DNA of 64,000 nt from Sphingomonas sp. KRR8 (lineage in GTDB: Bacteria > Pseudomonadota > Alphaproteobacteria > Sphingomonadales > Sphingomonadaceae): contig NZ_CP097462.1 in NCBI RefSeq assembly GCF_023559245.1, positions 620,001 to 684,000 on the forward strand, read 5' to 3'. Below are positions 8,946 to 17,592 of this stretch, in pieces. The position numbers and the translations under genes are program-made. The first letter of the stretch is position 1; each line of letters opens with the position of its first letter. The notes beneath the pieces were generated by a model. The model ran no database searches. It was not told the origin of the DNA and saw only the letters and a program-made list of their open reading frames with translations.

Positions 8946-10163
8946 TCAGAACGCGCTCAGTCCCGTAATCGCCCGACCCAGGATCAGCGCGTGCACGTCG
9001 TGAGTGCCCTCGTAGGTGTTGACCGTTTCAAGGTTCATGAGGTGGCGCATGACGTGGAATTCGGCGCTGATGCCGTTGCCGCCGTGCATGTCGCGGGCGA
9101 CGCGGGCAATGTCGAGCGCCTTGCCCACGTTGTTGCGCTTGATGAGGCTGATCGTCTCGGGGATGAGCTCGCCCGCCTCCAGGCGGCGGCCAACGCGCAG
9201 GGCGGCCTGAAGCCCCAGGGTGATCTCCGTAACCATGTTGGCAAGCTTGAGCTGGACGAGCTGGGTCGCCGCGAGTGGGCGGCCGAACTGATGGCGGTCC
9301 AGCGTGTACTGACGGGCGGCATGGAAGCAGGCCTCGGCCGCCCCCATGCTGCCCCAGCCGATGCCGAAGCGCGCCCGATTCAGGCAGCCGAACGGGCCTT
9401 TCAGGCCTTCGACGTTCGGGAGCAGCGAGTCCTCGCCAACTTCGACCCCGTCCATCACGATCTCGCCGGTAATGGAGGCGCGCAGGCTGAGCTTTTGCTT
9501 CACCTGCGGTGCTGAGAGGCCCGGCATTCCCTTTTCAAGGATGAAGCCGCGGATCTTTCCGCCATGGGCGTCCGACTTCGCCCACACGACGAAAACGTCC
9601 GCCACCGGCGAGTTTGAGATCCACATCTTGGATCCACTCAGCCGATAGCCGCCGTCGATCTTCTCGGCACGCGTGCGCATGCCACCGGGATCGGAACCCG
9701 CGTCTGGTTCGGTGAGGCCGAAGCAGCCTACCAGCTCTCCCTTGGCGAGGCCGGGCAGATACTTACGCCGCTGGGCTTCGGAGCCGTACGCGAAGATCGG
9801 GTACATCACGAGCGAGCTTTGCACGCTCATGACCGAGCGATAACCGCTGTCAACTCGCTCGATCTCGCGGGCAATCAGACCATAGGCCACATAGCCCAGG
9901 CCGGCACCGCCATATTCGGCCGGTATCGTCGGACCCAGAAGGCCCATTTCACCCATCTCGCTGAGCAGTGCGCGATCAAAGGTCTCGTTCAGGAAGGCGT
10001 CCGTGACTCGAGGTGCCAGTTTCTCCGCTGCGAAGGCGGCAGCGCTATCGCGAACCAGTCGTTCTTCATCGGTGAGCTGTTCGTCGAGGCCGAACGGATC
10101 ATTCCAGTCGAACGGCAGCAACGTTGGCTCGTGGGCAAGGGCGGGGTCGATGGGCTTGAGCAT
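8946..10163 (-). CDS. gcdH: Glutaryl-CoA dehydrogenase (acyl-CoA dehydrogenase family)
   Basis: The protein has 405 aa from the ATG at 10163; a GTG three codons upstream is also possible. It is an FAD enzyme that oxidises and decarboxylates glutaryl-CoA to crotonyl-CoA in lysine/tryptophan breakdown. The family blocks are present: [15 protein letters not shown] for substrate and flavin, [16 protein letters not shown], and the C-terminal [20 protein letters not shown] with the catalytic Glu, which closely resembles glutaryl-CoA dehydrogenases among ACADs. It converges with the propeller gene (16 bp apart) and looks like a metabolic gene lying inside the polysaccharide locus, with no evident link to it. 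Confidence 0.9.
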   Translation of the reverse strand: MLKPIDPALAHEPTLLPFDWNDPFGLDEQLTDEERLVRDSAAAFAAEKLAPRVTDAFLNETFDRALLSEMGEMGLLGPTIPAEYGGAGLGYVAYGLIAREIERVDSGYRSVMSVQSSLVMYPIFAYGSEAQRRKYLPGLAKGELVGCFGLTEPDAGSDPGGMRTRAEKIDGGYRLSGSKMWISNSPVADVFVVWAKSDAHGGKIRGFILEKGMPGLSAPQVKQKLSLRASITGEIVMDGVEVGEDSLLPNVEGLKGPFGCLNRARFGIGWGSMGAAEACFHAARQYTLDRHQFGRPLAATQLVQLKLANMVTEITLGLQAALRVGRRLEAGELIPETISLIKRNNVGKALDIARVARDMHGGNGISAEFHVMRHLMNLETVNTYEGTHDVHALILGRAITGLSAF

Positions 10164-10172
10164 GCAGCCCAC

Positions 10173-10640
10173 TTAATGCTGCTGCACGAGCCGCGCCAGT
10201 CCCCGCGACCGAGGATGCGGGCAAGACCAGAACGGTTGCGATTCGAAATGTCTGCTGACGATGGATGCGCAGACCCGAGGAGAATTGATCAAAATCAGCT
10301 TTTTCTAAACTCGCTGGCAATGCTGTTAATTTGTCCAGGGCGGCTGGTCCCGTTGTAAACGTTTCGCCGATGGTTCGCGCGAACTCATCGATAACTAATT
10401 AGGTCCGCACTGGCCCAAAATATTCTCGCGGCTAGCCCAACCGCGGGGCGAGGGTCGGGGGCGGCTCTCTCGGTGCAGCCAGCACCGGGTGAATGACTAC
10501 AAGAAAATACAAGAAGTTACCGAGAGGTTATCCGCGGCAAAGCGGATTCTTAACCCTTTTGGACGCACTTCAACCCTCGAGCTCGATGTCAAACCGCGGC
10601 CTGTGTTGCCGCAACTCCGTCGGGGAGGGTGGAGATCTAA
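10173..10640. other. 468-bp non-coding interval upstream of the second propeller gene
   Basis: No convincing gene lies here. The stretch is locally AT-richer than its surroundings, as expected for promoters of the divergent gcdH and propeller genes. An inverted repeat ATCCGC/GCGGAT sits at 10530-10547 and is followed by TTAACCCTTTT. Immediately before the ATG at 10641 is a strong purine-rich ribosome-binding site (GGGAGGGTGGAG). I could not assign a confident -35/-10 pair. Confidence 0.5.
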
Positions 10641-13600
10641 ATGGGTACGATTTCGGCAATGGATGCTGCCTGGCAGACCCTCAAGGTTGGTGCTGGCGGA
10701 TTCATCACGGGCATCGATGTTGCGCCGGATGGCACCATGGTTGCGCGCACGGACACTTATGGTGCCTACATCTGGAATGGCACGGGCTGGACCCAGCTGG
10801 TTACGGCCGCGAGCATGCCGTCCGGGACATTCGCTGCTGCCGGCGTATACGAAATTCGCATCTCTGCCAGCAACACGAACGTCATCTACATGACGATGGC
10901 CGACGGCCTGTACAAATCGGTCGATCGGGGCGGGACCTGGATCAAGACGAGCTTCCCGGTTCATAGCACCGACCCGAACACGAACGACCGGATGAACGGC
11001 GAGAAAATGGCCGTCGATCCCACCAATTCGAATGTCGTCTATGCCGGTACCCAGAAGGATGGCCTGTGGGTCACGCGCGATGGAGGCACCACGTGGGCCA
11101 AGATTACCGCCGTTCCGCAGGGTAGCAACACTACTGATACGGATCTGACGGGCATCACTATAAAGGGTGCGAACGTGTTCGTGGCCACTGCTGGAAGCGG
11201 TGTGTACATGAGCAGCGATAGCGGCGTGACCTGGAAATCGATCGGTGGACCGGCGGACGTCGCGAATGCCGCGGTCTCGAGCGACGGCAGTTATTATGCA
11301 ACCGGCAACAGCGACGGCACGCTTTGGAAATACAGCAACGGCAGCTGGACCAAGCTGCTGACTGATAGCAACAATGGCGTTCACGGCATTGCCATTGACC
11401 CGTTTGATTCGACACATCTTGTGGTCAGCACGCCCGGCGGCACCATCCAAGAGAGCCACGACGGCGGCGCAAGTTGGAGTGGCTGGAGCTGGTATGGCCA
11501 GCTTGAGTCAACCAACGACGTTCCTTGGCTGGAGACCACCAGCAAGTACATGGGTGTCGGAGGACTGGTCTTCGATCCTCTGGTGCCCGGTCAGCTGTGG
11601 CAGTCAGCCGGCGTGGGTGTTTGGAATACCCAGATTCCTTCTCAGCTCGTGTGGAACCAGCCCTACACCTGGACGTCCCACAGCGCCGGTATCGAGCAAC
11701 TCGTCGCCAACGACATCATTGCTCCTGCCGGAGGCGATCCGATCCTCGGTTCCTGGGATCGTGCGTTCATCGATGTCAGCAACCCCGATGCCTACGCCAC
11801 AAGTTACAGTGGCGGCAGTTTCTCGATGGGCTGGTCGCTCGATTACGCGTCGACGAACTCGACGTTCGTCGTCGGGATATCGGATTGGTGGGGCCAAGAG
11901 AATTCCGGCTTTTCCACGGACGGAGGAAAGACATGGCAGAAGTTTGCCGGGCTTCCGTCGTGGGCAACCTCGACCATTGGCGGCAGCATTGCAGCCAGCA
12001 CGCCCACCAACTTCATCTGGGTGGCAACCGGAAACCAGCCGCCGGCGTACACACTGGACGGGGGAACGACCTGGACCAACGTCAACATCGCCGGGATCAC
12101 TGACTGGAGTGGTCTGAACTATTTCTATTACCTGGACCGGACCAGCGTGACAGCTGATCGGGTACTCGCCAACACATTCTACCTCTATGACTGCAACAGC
12201 GGCCTCTATCGGACAACCGACGGAGGCGTGAGCTGGACCAAGGTTTACAACGGTCAGATTTCCGACTGGTCTTATTGGAATGCTAAGATCGAGGCGGTGC
12301 CGGGTTCCGCAGGCGAGCTGTTCTTCACCTCCGGACCGCAGGGCAGCGATCCGTCTGCGCAGCCGAGCACGACGGCGTTCATGCATTCAAAGGACGGTGG
12401 GGCAACGTGGCAGACCGTCACCGGCGTCGGCGCCATTACCTTCGGCTACGGTGCCGCGGCGACTGCAGGCGGTCCTGCCACGATCTACATCGTTGGTACG
12501 GTGAACGGCAAATATGGTGTCTGGTACTCCACCGATGATGCGGCCACCTGGACGCAGATCGGCGATCATCCGATGGGCAGCCTGGACACGATCAAGACCA
12601 TCTCCGGTGATATGGATCAGTTTGGCCGTGTCTACATAGGCTTCACCGGTTCTGGATACGCATATTTGGATGTCGGAGCGACTTCGGCGCCCCTGACCAC
12701 GGCCACCCAGCCCGCCCAGGTCGCCCCAACAACCCAGGTGGCAATCATGGACATCACGGACGATGCCAAGGGTATCGCCATGCCGACGGGGTCGTTGACC
12801 AATGACAAGACGCCCTTGCTGCATGGCACGCTGACCGCGGCTCTGACCAGCGATCAGACTGTCGCCGTGTACCGGGATGGGGTGAAGATCGGGATTGCGA
12901 CCACGAGCGGGACCGGCTGGGCATTCACCGACCCGGGCGCGACGGATGGCAGCCATAACTACACCGCGCGCGTCGAATCGACGAGCGGCCTGAGCGGCAA
13001 CTACTCGCCGCCTTTCAACCTGCGAGTGGACGCCACTGCGCCGACCCAGACGGTCGCAACAACGTCGGCGGTCGACGACTTTGGCGCGTCCACTGGCACT
13101 CTCGCCAGCGGGGCGATCACCGACGATCACTCGCCGCTGATCAAGGGCACGCTGTCAGCTGCACTTGGCGCGGACGAAAGCCTGGTCGTCTATCGCGACG
13201 GTGTCCGCCTCGGCACGGCCGTCGTGTCCGGCAGCGGCTGGTCCTTTGCCGACAGCAATGTCGCCGACGGTCAGCATAGCTATGTGGCCCGGGTGGAAGA
13301 TGCGGCGGGCAACCAGGGTACCGCAGCCGCCGCTTTCTCACTTCAGGTGAAGTCGAGTGCACCGAGCGAGACCGCCTTGATCAAGCTGGCGGTTGATGAC
13401 TTCGGCACCATGAAGGGCAATCTGCTGAGCGGAGCGACAACTGACGATACCTCACCGCTGCTCAAGGGCACCTTGTCCGCCTCGCTCAACACGGGCGAGC
13501 AGCTGGTGGTTTACCGTGACGGCGTGCGCCTTGGCGCCGCGAGTGTGACGGGCACCGACTGGAGCTTCGCCGACAAGGGCGTGTCCAAAGGTGCGCACGT

Positions 13601-14042
13601 CTATACCAGCCAGGTTGAGGACGCGGCGGGACAGAAGAGTGCTCCGTCGGCCGGTTTCTACCTTTCCATCTCCAACCAAAAGGGCGTGAAGGCGGCGGTG
13701 ATGAGCAGCTACTCGTTGAGCAGCACCGGCACCGGCACCAGCACCAGCGAAACGTCGCTCACGAGCTCGACTGGGACTTTCACCAAGTACAGCCTCGCCG
13801 CGAACGATCTGCTCGATACGAGCAGCTTCAGCGCGACCAAGCTGACATTGGCAAGCTCCACGTTCGAAACCGCCTTCGACATGAAGTCTGGCAATCTGTC
13901 CTCATTGAAGCTTGCAGCCGCGGCGCTGGTGGACGGAAGCGCGGATGGCCACGGCTTTGTTCCGAGCCACGCCTCCGACGACAGCGGCATCGACCTGGTC
14001 GGAAGCTGGAACCAGCACGGCGTCCATCACTGGATCGCGTGA
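10641..14042 (+). CDS. GH74-like beta-propeller protein with three Ig-like repeats; probable type I secretion substrate
   Basis: This 1133-aa protein begins directly with the fold, without any signal peptide. GAGGFITGIDV and then ARTDTYGAY (Asp38) match the GH74 N-terminal catalytic block. Nine Asp-box-like motifs follow (TRDGGTTW, SSDSGVTW, SHDGGASW, STDGGKTW, TTDGGVSW and others) up to about residue 690. Three Ig-like repeats of about 105 aa fill 700-1012, and a Ser/Thr-rich C-terminal region of about 110 aa ends in a hydrophobic tail. There are no RTX nonapeptides. The ABC exporter and membrane-fusion genes lie directly downstream, so a C-terminal type I secretion signal is inferred. The start is an ATG with a strong ribosome-binding site. 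A matrix polysaccharide hydrolase is the best guess, by analogy with sphingan loci that pair a degradative enzyme with an exporter. Confidence 0.75.
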   Translation: MGTISAMDAAWQTLKVGAGGFITGIDVAPDGTMVARTDTYGAYIWNGTGWTQLVTAASMPSGTFAAAGVYEIRISASNTNVIYMTMADGLYKSVDRGGTWIKTSFPVHSTDPNTNDRMNGEKMAVDPTNSNVVYAGTQKDGLWVTRDGGTTWAKITAVPQGSNTTDTDLTGITIKGANVFVATAGSGVYMSSDSGVTWKSIGGPADVANAAVSSDGSYYATGNSDGTLWKYSNGSWTKLLTDSNNGVHGIAIDPFDSTHLVVSTPGGTIQESHDGGASWSGWSWYGQLESTNDVPWLETTSKYMGVGGLVFDPLVPGQLWQSAGVGVWNTQIPSQLVWNQPYTWTSHSAGIEQLVANDIIAPAGGDPILGSWDRAFIDVSNPDAYATSYSGGSFSMGWSLDYASTNSTFVVGISDWWGQENSGFSTDGGKTWQKFAGLPSWATSTIGGSIAASTPTNFIWVATGNQPPAYTLDGGTTWTNVNIAGITDWSGLNYFYYLDRTSVTADRVLANTFYLYDCNSGLYRTTDGGVSWTKVYNGQISDWSYWNAKIEAVPGSAGELFFTSGPQGSDPSAQPSTTAFMHSKDGGATWQTVTGVGAITFGYGAAATAGGPATIYIVGTVNGKYGVWYSTDDAATWTQIGDHPMGSLDTIKTISGDMDQFGRVYIGFTGSGYAYLDVGATSAPLTTATQPAQVAPTTQVAIMDITDDAKGIAMPTGSLTNDKTPLLHGTLTAALTSDQTVAVYRDGVKIGIATTSGTGWAFTDPGATDGSHNYTARVESTSGLSGNYSPPFNLRVDATAPTQTVATTSAVDDFGASTGTLASGAITDDHSPLIKGTLSAALGADESLVVYRDGVRLGTAVVSGSGWSFADSNVADGQHSYVARVEDAAGNQGTAAAAFSLQVKSSAPSETALIKLAVDDFGTMKGNLLSGATTDDTSPLLKGTLSASLNTGEQLVVYRDGVRLGAASVTGTDWSFADKGVSKGAHVYTSQVEDAAGQKSAPSAGFYLSISNQKGVKAAVMSSYSLSSTGTGTSTSETSLTSSTGTFTKYSLAANDLLDTSSFSATKLTLASSTFETAFDMKSGNLSSLKLAAAALVDGSADGHGFVPSHASDDSGIDLVGSWNQHGVHHWIA
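12735..13677 (+). repeat. Three tandem Ig-like coding repeats
   Basis: Three related units start near 12735, 13047 and 13368 (periods of about 312 and 321 bp). Each encodes the pattern TDD-x-SPLLKGTLSA, then VVYRDGVRLG, then W-x-F-x-D and a final Y-x-x-x-VED/VES block. Repeats 2 and 3 are closest to each other; repeat 1 is more diverged. They resemble bacterial Ig-like stalk domains of large adhesins and matrix proteins. Confidence 0.8.
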
Positions 14043-14045
14043 TCA

Positions 14046-14099
14046 GGTGAGCAGGGTAGGGGTGCCGGGCTTGCCCCGTGCGCTCCTGCCCCGCTCACC
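14046..14099 (+). terminator. Long imperfect hairpin after the propeller gene
   Basis: GGTGAGC (14046) pairs perfectly with GCTCACC (14093). Inside, GGGTAGGGGTGC pairs with GCGCTCCTGCCC using a few G-U pairs, and a GGGC/GCCC tip closes the structure. It begins 3 nt after the stop codon. There is no adjacent T-tract (a T-run occurs only at about 14158-14168), so it may reduce readthrough into the exporter genes or protect the mRNA end, and need not be a classic terminator. Confidence 0.5.
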
Positions 14100-14253
14100 G
14101 CCACGGTCTCCCGCTGCCCTGGCTCGCCTTGCCGAAACCCGGCATCGACCTGAAAACTTTTCTTTTTTTGTGGTCCGAAAGTCTCTAGCAGGGCCCGGAT
14201 TCGGCCCGGTTCCGGAATGGCCGATGCCGTGAGTGGGCGGGGAGTGGAGCTCA

Positions 14254-15987
14254 ATGAAGCTCGAGATGAATGAGGCGATTGGCCGCGCCCTCAAGGCATG
14301 CAAGCGGCACTTCGGTTACGCGCTGTTCTTCAGCGCGCTCGCCAACCTGCTCTATCTCGTGCCGATGCTCTACATGCTTCAGGTGTATGAGCGGGTGGTT
14401 CCGACCCGTGGGCATGCGACCCTGCTGCTCCTCACCTTGATGCTGCTGTTCGCGCTGCTGACGCTGTCGTCCCTCGACGTGATCCGTTCGCGGCTGCTGG
14501 TTCGGGCCGGCGTCCGGCTCGACCGGCTTTTGTCCGGGGCTATCTTCGACGCAACGCTTGCCCGGTCTGATCCGAGCGGCCAGCGCCTGGCGCGTCAGGC
14601 GGTTCGGGAGTTCGACACGCTTCGCCAGGCATTGACTGGCCCAGCGATCGTCGCCGTCCTCGATGCACCTTGGATGCCGGTCTATGTGCTGGTTGCCTTT
14701 CTTCTGCACCCGTGGCTCGGGGTTCTCTCACTGGTCGGCGCAGCCGTCGTGATTGCGCTGGCGTGGCTCAACGAACAGGTCACCCGCGATCGCCTCCAGC
14801 GCGCCAATGAGGCGGCAGGCCGGGCCTATGCTGATTTCGAGACGATCGTCGGCTCCGCCGACGTGGTTCGGGCGCTCGGCATGCGCGAGGCGATGGTCGC
14901 CAGTCACTTGTCGCAGCGCTCGAGCATGATGCGCCTGCAGACCGATGCCAGCATGGCGGCAAGTGGCGTCACCACGGCCTCCAAGACATTCCGCCAGCTG
15001 CTCCAGTCGCTGGCGCTTGGGGTGGGCGCGCTGCTGGCCATTGACGGCAAGATCAGCCCGGGCGCGATCTTTGCCGGATCGCTGATCGTCGGCCGTGCCC
15101 TGTCGCCGATCGATCAGATGGTCGGCAATTGGCGTACCATCCTGTCCGCACGGGGTGCCTGGCGCACGCTGAACCGGTTGCTGGATGAGACCCCGCCGGA
15201 GTTCTCGCACACCCAGCTGCCGCGTCCCGCCGGCCGGCTCGAGGTCGAGCAGCTGCATGTCTTCTCGCCGACCCGGGAGCCGATCCTCAACAACATCAGC
15301 TTCGAGATACCCGCCGGCGAAGTAGTTGCCATTGTGGGCCCGAGCGGGGCGGGCAAGTCCACGCTGGTGCGGGCGCTCGCCGGTGCGATTTCGGCCGAGC
15401 ATGGGGTCATACGGTTCGACGGGGCCGACCAGCGAAACTGGGATCCGGAACGGCTTGCCGAGCACGTCGGCTTTATGCCGCAGGAGCCGGCGCTGTTCAG
15501 CGGGACAATCAAGGAAAACATCGCTCGCTTCCGCAACCGCCTTGGCGAAGACCGCGGGCTCATCGATACCGACGTCATCGCGGCCGCGACCGCAGCGGGC
15601 GCCCATGACCTGATCCAGCGGTTGCCGGGTGGCTATGACACTCTGCTGGGGCTCGGTGGCCAAGGGCTGTCGGCCGGGCAGGGGCAGCGGGTGGCGCTTG
15701 CCCGGGCGCTGTTTCGCGGGCCGGCGGTGCTGATCCTCGACGAGCCCAACTCCAACCTCGACGCCGAGGGCGATCACGAGCTTGCCCGCTGCCTGGAGCA
15801 GGCCAAGACCAACGGCACCACCGTCATCCTGGTGGCGCATCGTATGAGCATGCTGCCGATCGTGGATCGGCTGATGGTCATCCAGGCTGGCCGACTGGCG
15901 GCTTATGGTCCGCGGGATGAGGTGCTGGCGAAGATCGCGCCGCCACGCCAGCCGATACCCGCCCAACAGAAGGGAGTGGCTTCCTGA
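14254..15987 (+). CDS. Type I secretion system permease/ATPase (PrtD/HlyB type)
   Basis: The 577-aa protein joins an N-terminal membrane domain (about residues 20-300, with LYLVPMLYMLQVYERVVPTRG) to an ABC ATPase domain. The ATPase part has Walker A GPSGAGKS, a variant signature LSAGQGQR (in place of LSGGQ) and Walker B VLILDEP followed by NSNLD. The length and the Ser-Ala-Gly-Gln signature fit exporters of the PrtD/AprD group, which lack a C39 peptidase domain. The ATG at 14254 is preferred to a GTG at 14233 because GGAGTGGAG lies just upstream. It powers one-step export across both membranes together with the next gene. The outer-membrane TolC-like partner is not in the window. Confidence 0.9.
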   Translation: MKLEMNEAIGRALKACKRHFGYALFFSALANLLYLVPMLYMLQVYERVVPTRGHATLLLLTLMLLFALLTLSSLDVIRSRLLVRAGVRLDRLLSGAIFDATLARSDPSGQRLARQAVREFDTLRQALTGPAIVAVLDAPWMPVYVLVAFLLHPWLGVLSLVGAAVVIALAWLNEQVTRDRLQRANEAAGRAYADFETIVGSADVVRALGMREAMVASHLSQRSSMMRLQTDASMAASGVTTASKTFRQLLQSLALGVGALLAIDGKISPGAIFAGSLIVGRALSPIDQMVGNWRTILSARGAWRTLNRLLDETPPEFSHTQLPRPAGRLEVEQLHVFSPTREPILNNISFEIPAGEVVAIVGPSGAGKSTLVRALAGAISAEHGVIRFDGADQRNWDPERLAEHVGFMPQEPALFSGTIKENIARFRNRLGEDRGLIDTDVIAAATAAGAHDLIQRLPGGYDTLLGLGGQGLSAGQGQRVALARALFRGPAVLILDEPNSNLDAEGDHELARCLEQAKTNGTTVILVAHRMSMLPIVDRLMVIQAGRLAAYGPRDEVLAKIAPPRQPIPAQQKGVAS

Positions 15988-15988
15988 C

Positions 15989-17404
15989 ATGCTGACCACT
16001 GAAGCCACGGCGGACGACGGCGAGCACAACGTGCCCGCAGTGTCGGGTCCGTTCGCCTCGATCCTTGCCCGCGTGAACCAGCCGGCGGAACTGGGCGAGG
16101 ACGAGCCGTCCCACGATATCCGACTGGGTGCGATCGTTGCGATTATCTTCTTCGTGCTGTTCCTCGGCTGGGCTGCGCTTGCTCCGCTAGACGCGGCGGT
16201 GATGGCGAGCGGCAAGCTGGTCGTTTCGGGTCAGCGCCAGACCGTCCAGCATCGCGACGGCGGCGTCGTTGGGCAGTTGCTGGTCCATGAGGGGCAGCGG
16301 GTGCGCAAGGGGCAGGTGTTGATCAAGCTCGCGGCCGCCGACGTCGAGGCGCAGGAGCGGGCCCTCAGCGGTCAGGCGATCACGCTGCTGGCGCAGCGAG
16401 CCCGGCTTAGGGCCGAGCAAATGGGAAGCGGCACGATTGAAGCGCCCGTGGAGTTCGCCACGCTGTCGAGCCCGGAAGACCGGGCTGCCGCGGGGCAGGC
16501 CTTGCGGATCCAGCAGGCCCAGCTGACTTCGCGCCTGGCCGTACTGCGCGCCCAGCGTGGTGCCTTCGGAACCCGGACTTCCGGCTCCACAAGCATGGGG
16601 CAGGGCTACAGCAGCCAGGTCACTGCCCTCGACGAGCAGATCAAGTCCATCACGGATGAGCTGAACTCACTGGCCGAAGTGGCCGCAAAGGGTTTCGTGT
16701 CGCAAAGCCGGATCCGCCAGCTTGAGCGCACCCGAGCCGAACTTCAGGGCCAGCGGGCGCAATATCTTGCCACCGCCGCCCAGACCCGCGACCAGGCGAG
16801 CGAATCGCGCCTGCAGTCGATGGAGGCGTCGAGTACATATAACGAGCGCAGCGCCAGCGAATTGCGCGACGTGGAAGCGGGGCTGAGCGAAGTCATGCCC
16901 AAGCTTACGGCCGCGCGTGACCAGCTTGCCCGGACCGAGATCCGCAGTCCGGTGGACGGCAGCGTGGTCGGACTCCAGGTCTTCACTCCTGGTGGCGTCA
17001 TCGCCGCCGGTCAGCGGGTCATGGACGTTGTTCCCGATCGGCAGCCGATGACCATCGAGGCGCGGATCGCCCCATCGGACGGCGAGGACCTCCAGCCCGG
17101 CCAGACGGCCTATGTGCGCTTCGACTTCTTGCACGAGCGCGCGTTGCAGCCTCTTGAGGGCAAGGTCACCCGTGTCTCGGCCGACAGCTTCACCGACGAG
17201 AAGACCGGCGAAACCTATTTCACGGCGAGCGTGGTCGTGCCCCAGTCGCAGCTCGACATTCTCAAGCAAGTCCGCGGCCAGGACTTTCAGCTTCGTGCGG
17301 GGATGCCCGTGACCGTCGAGATTCCGGTGCGCAAGCGAACGGCGCTCGACTACCTGCTGGACCCGCTGACAGCCGCCTTCCGCAAGTTCGGGCGGGAGCA
17401 CTGA
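15989..17404 (+). CDS. Type I secretion membrane-fusion protein (HlyD family)
   Basis: The 471-aa protein has a cytoplasmic N-terminus, one membrane segment (about 48-66) and a long periplasmic part. The first half of the lipoyl/barrel-sandwich (GKLVVSGQRQTVQHRDGG, then LVHEGQRVRKGQVL) is followed by an alpha-helical hairpin rich in Gln, Arg and Ala, then the second half (RSPVDGSVVGL) and a beta-barrel end. It links the inner-membrane ABC exporter to a TolC-like channel. The ATG at 15989 follows the exporter stop by one base and has AGGGAGTGG upstream, so the two genes are coupled. Confidence 0.9.
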   Translation: MLTTEATADDGEHNVPAVSGPFASILARVNQPAELGEDEPSHDIRLGAIVAIIFFVLFLGWAALAPLDAAVMASGKLVVSGQRQTVQHRDGGVVGQLLVHEGQRVRKGQVLIKLAAADVEAQERALSGQAITLLAQRARLRAEQMGSGTIEAPVEFATLSSPEDRAAAGQALRIQQAQLTSRLAVLRAQRGAFGTRTSGSTSMGQGYSSQVTALDEQIKSITDELNSLAEVAAKGFVSQSRIRQLERTRAELQGQRAQYLATAAQTRDQASESRLQSMEASSTYNERSASELRDVEAGLSEVMPKLTAARDQLARTEIRSPVDGSVVGLQVFTPGGVIAAGQRVMDVVPDRQPMTIEARIAPSDGEDLQPGQTAYVRFDFLHERALQPLEGKVTRVSADSFTDEKTGETYFTASVVVPQSQLDILKQVRGQDFQLRAGMPVTVEIPVRKRTALDYLLDPLTAAFRKFGREH

Positions 17405-17451
17405 GGCTTCCGAGCCGTCCGATTACGGCCACTGCTGCCAGGATCTGGAGG

Positions 17452-17475
17452 GTGTACCAGAGCCGGGCGGTACAC
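17452..17475. repeat. Perfect 7-bp inverted repeat in the gap after the exporter operon
   Basis: GTGTACC and GGTACAC are separated by 10 nt in the 190-bp gap between the fusion protein and the next glycosyltransferase. It could be a regulator binding site or a short hairpin; there is no T-tract. Confidence 0.4.
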
Positions 17476-17592
17476 ATCTAGGACTTGCCCCTTCGACTGC
17501 CATCGTCGATGGACGCCGCAGATTGCCTGCAGCGGCCCCATCCGAGGTCAGCGGATCATGTCGTGGAGCTTGTCTTGAGCGCAGGGATAGCG

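Noticed and set aside
10489..10893. Possible small protein starting GTG at 10489
   Set aside because: Most of it overlaps the propeller gene in another frame, and the ribosome-binding site belongs to the ATG at 10641.
6521..14042. Sialidase function for the Asp-box proteins
   Set aside because: Asp-boxes alone occur in many propellers. The sialidase FRIP and Arg-triad motifs are not seen, and the RTD block favours a GH74-like fold.
14728..16215. Long minus-strand open frame opposite the ABC exporter
   Set aside because: The plus strand encodes intact Walker motifs over the same bases, and the minus translation is Arg/Gln/Pro-rich with no domain.
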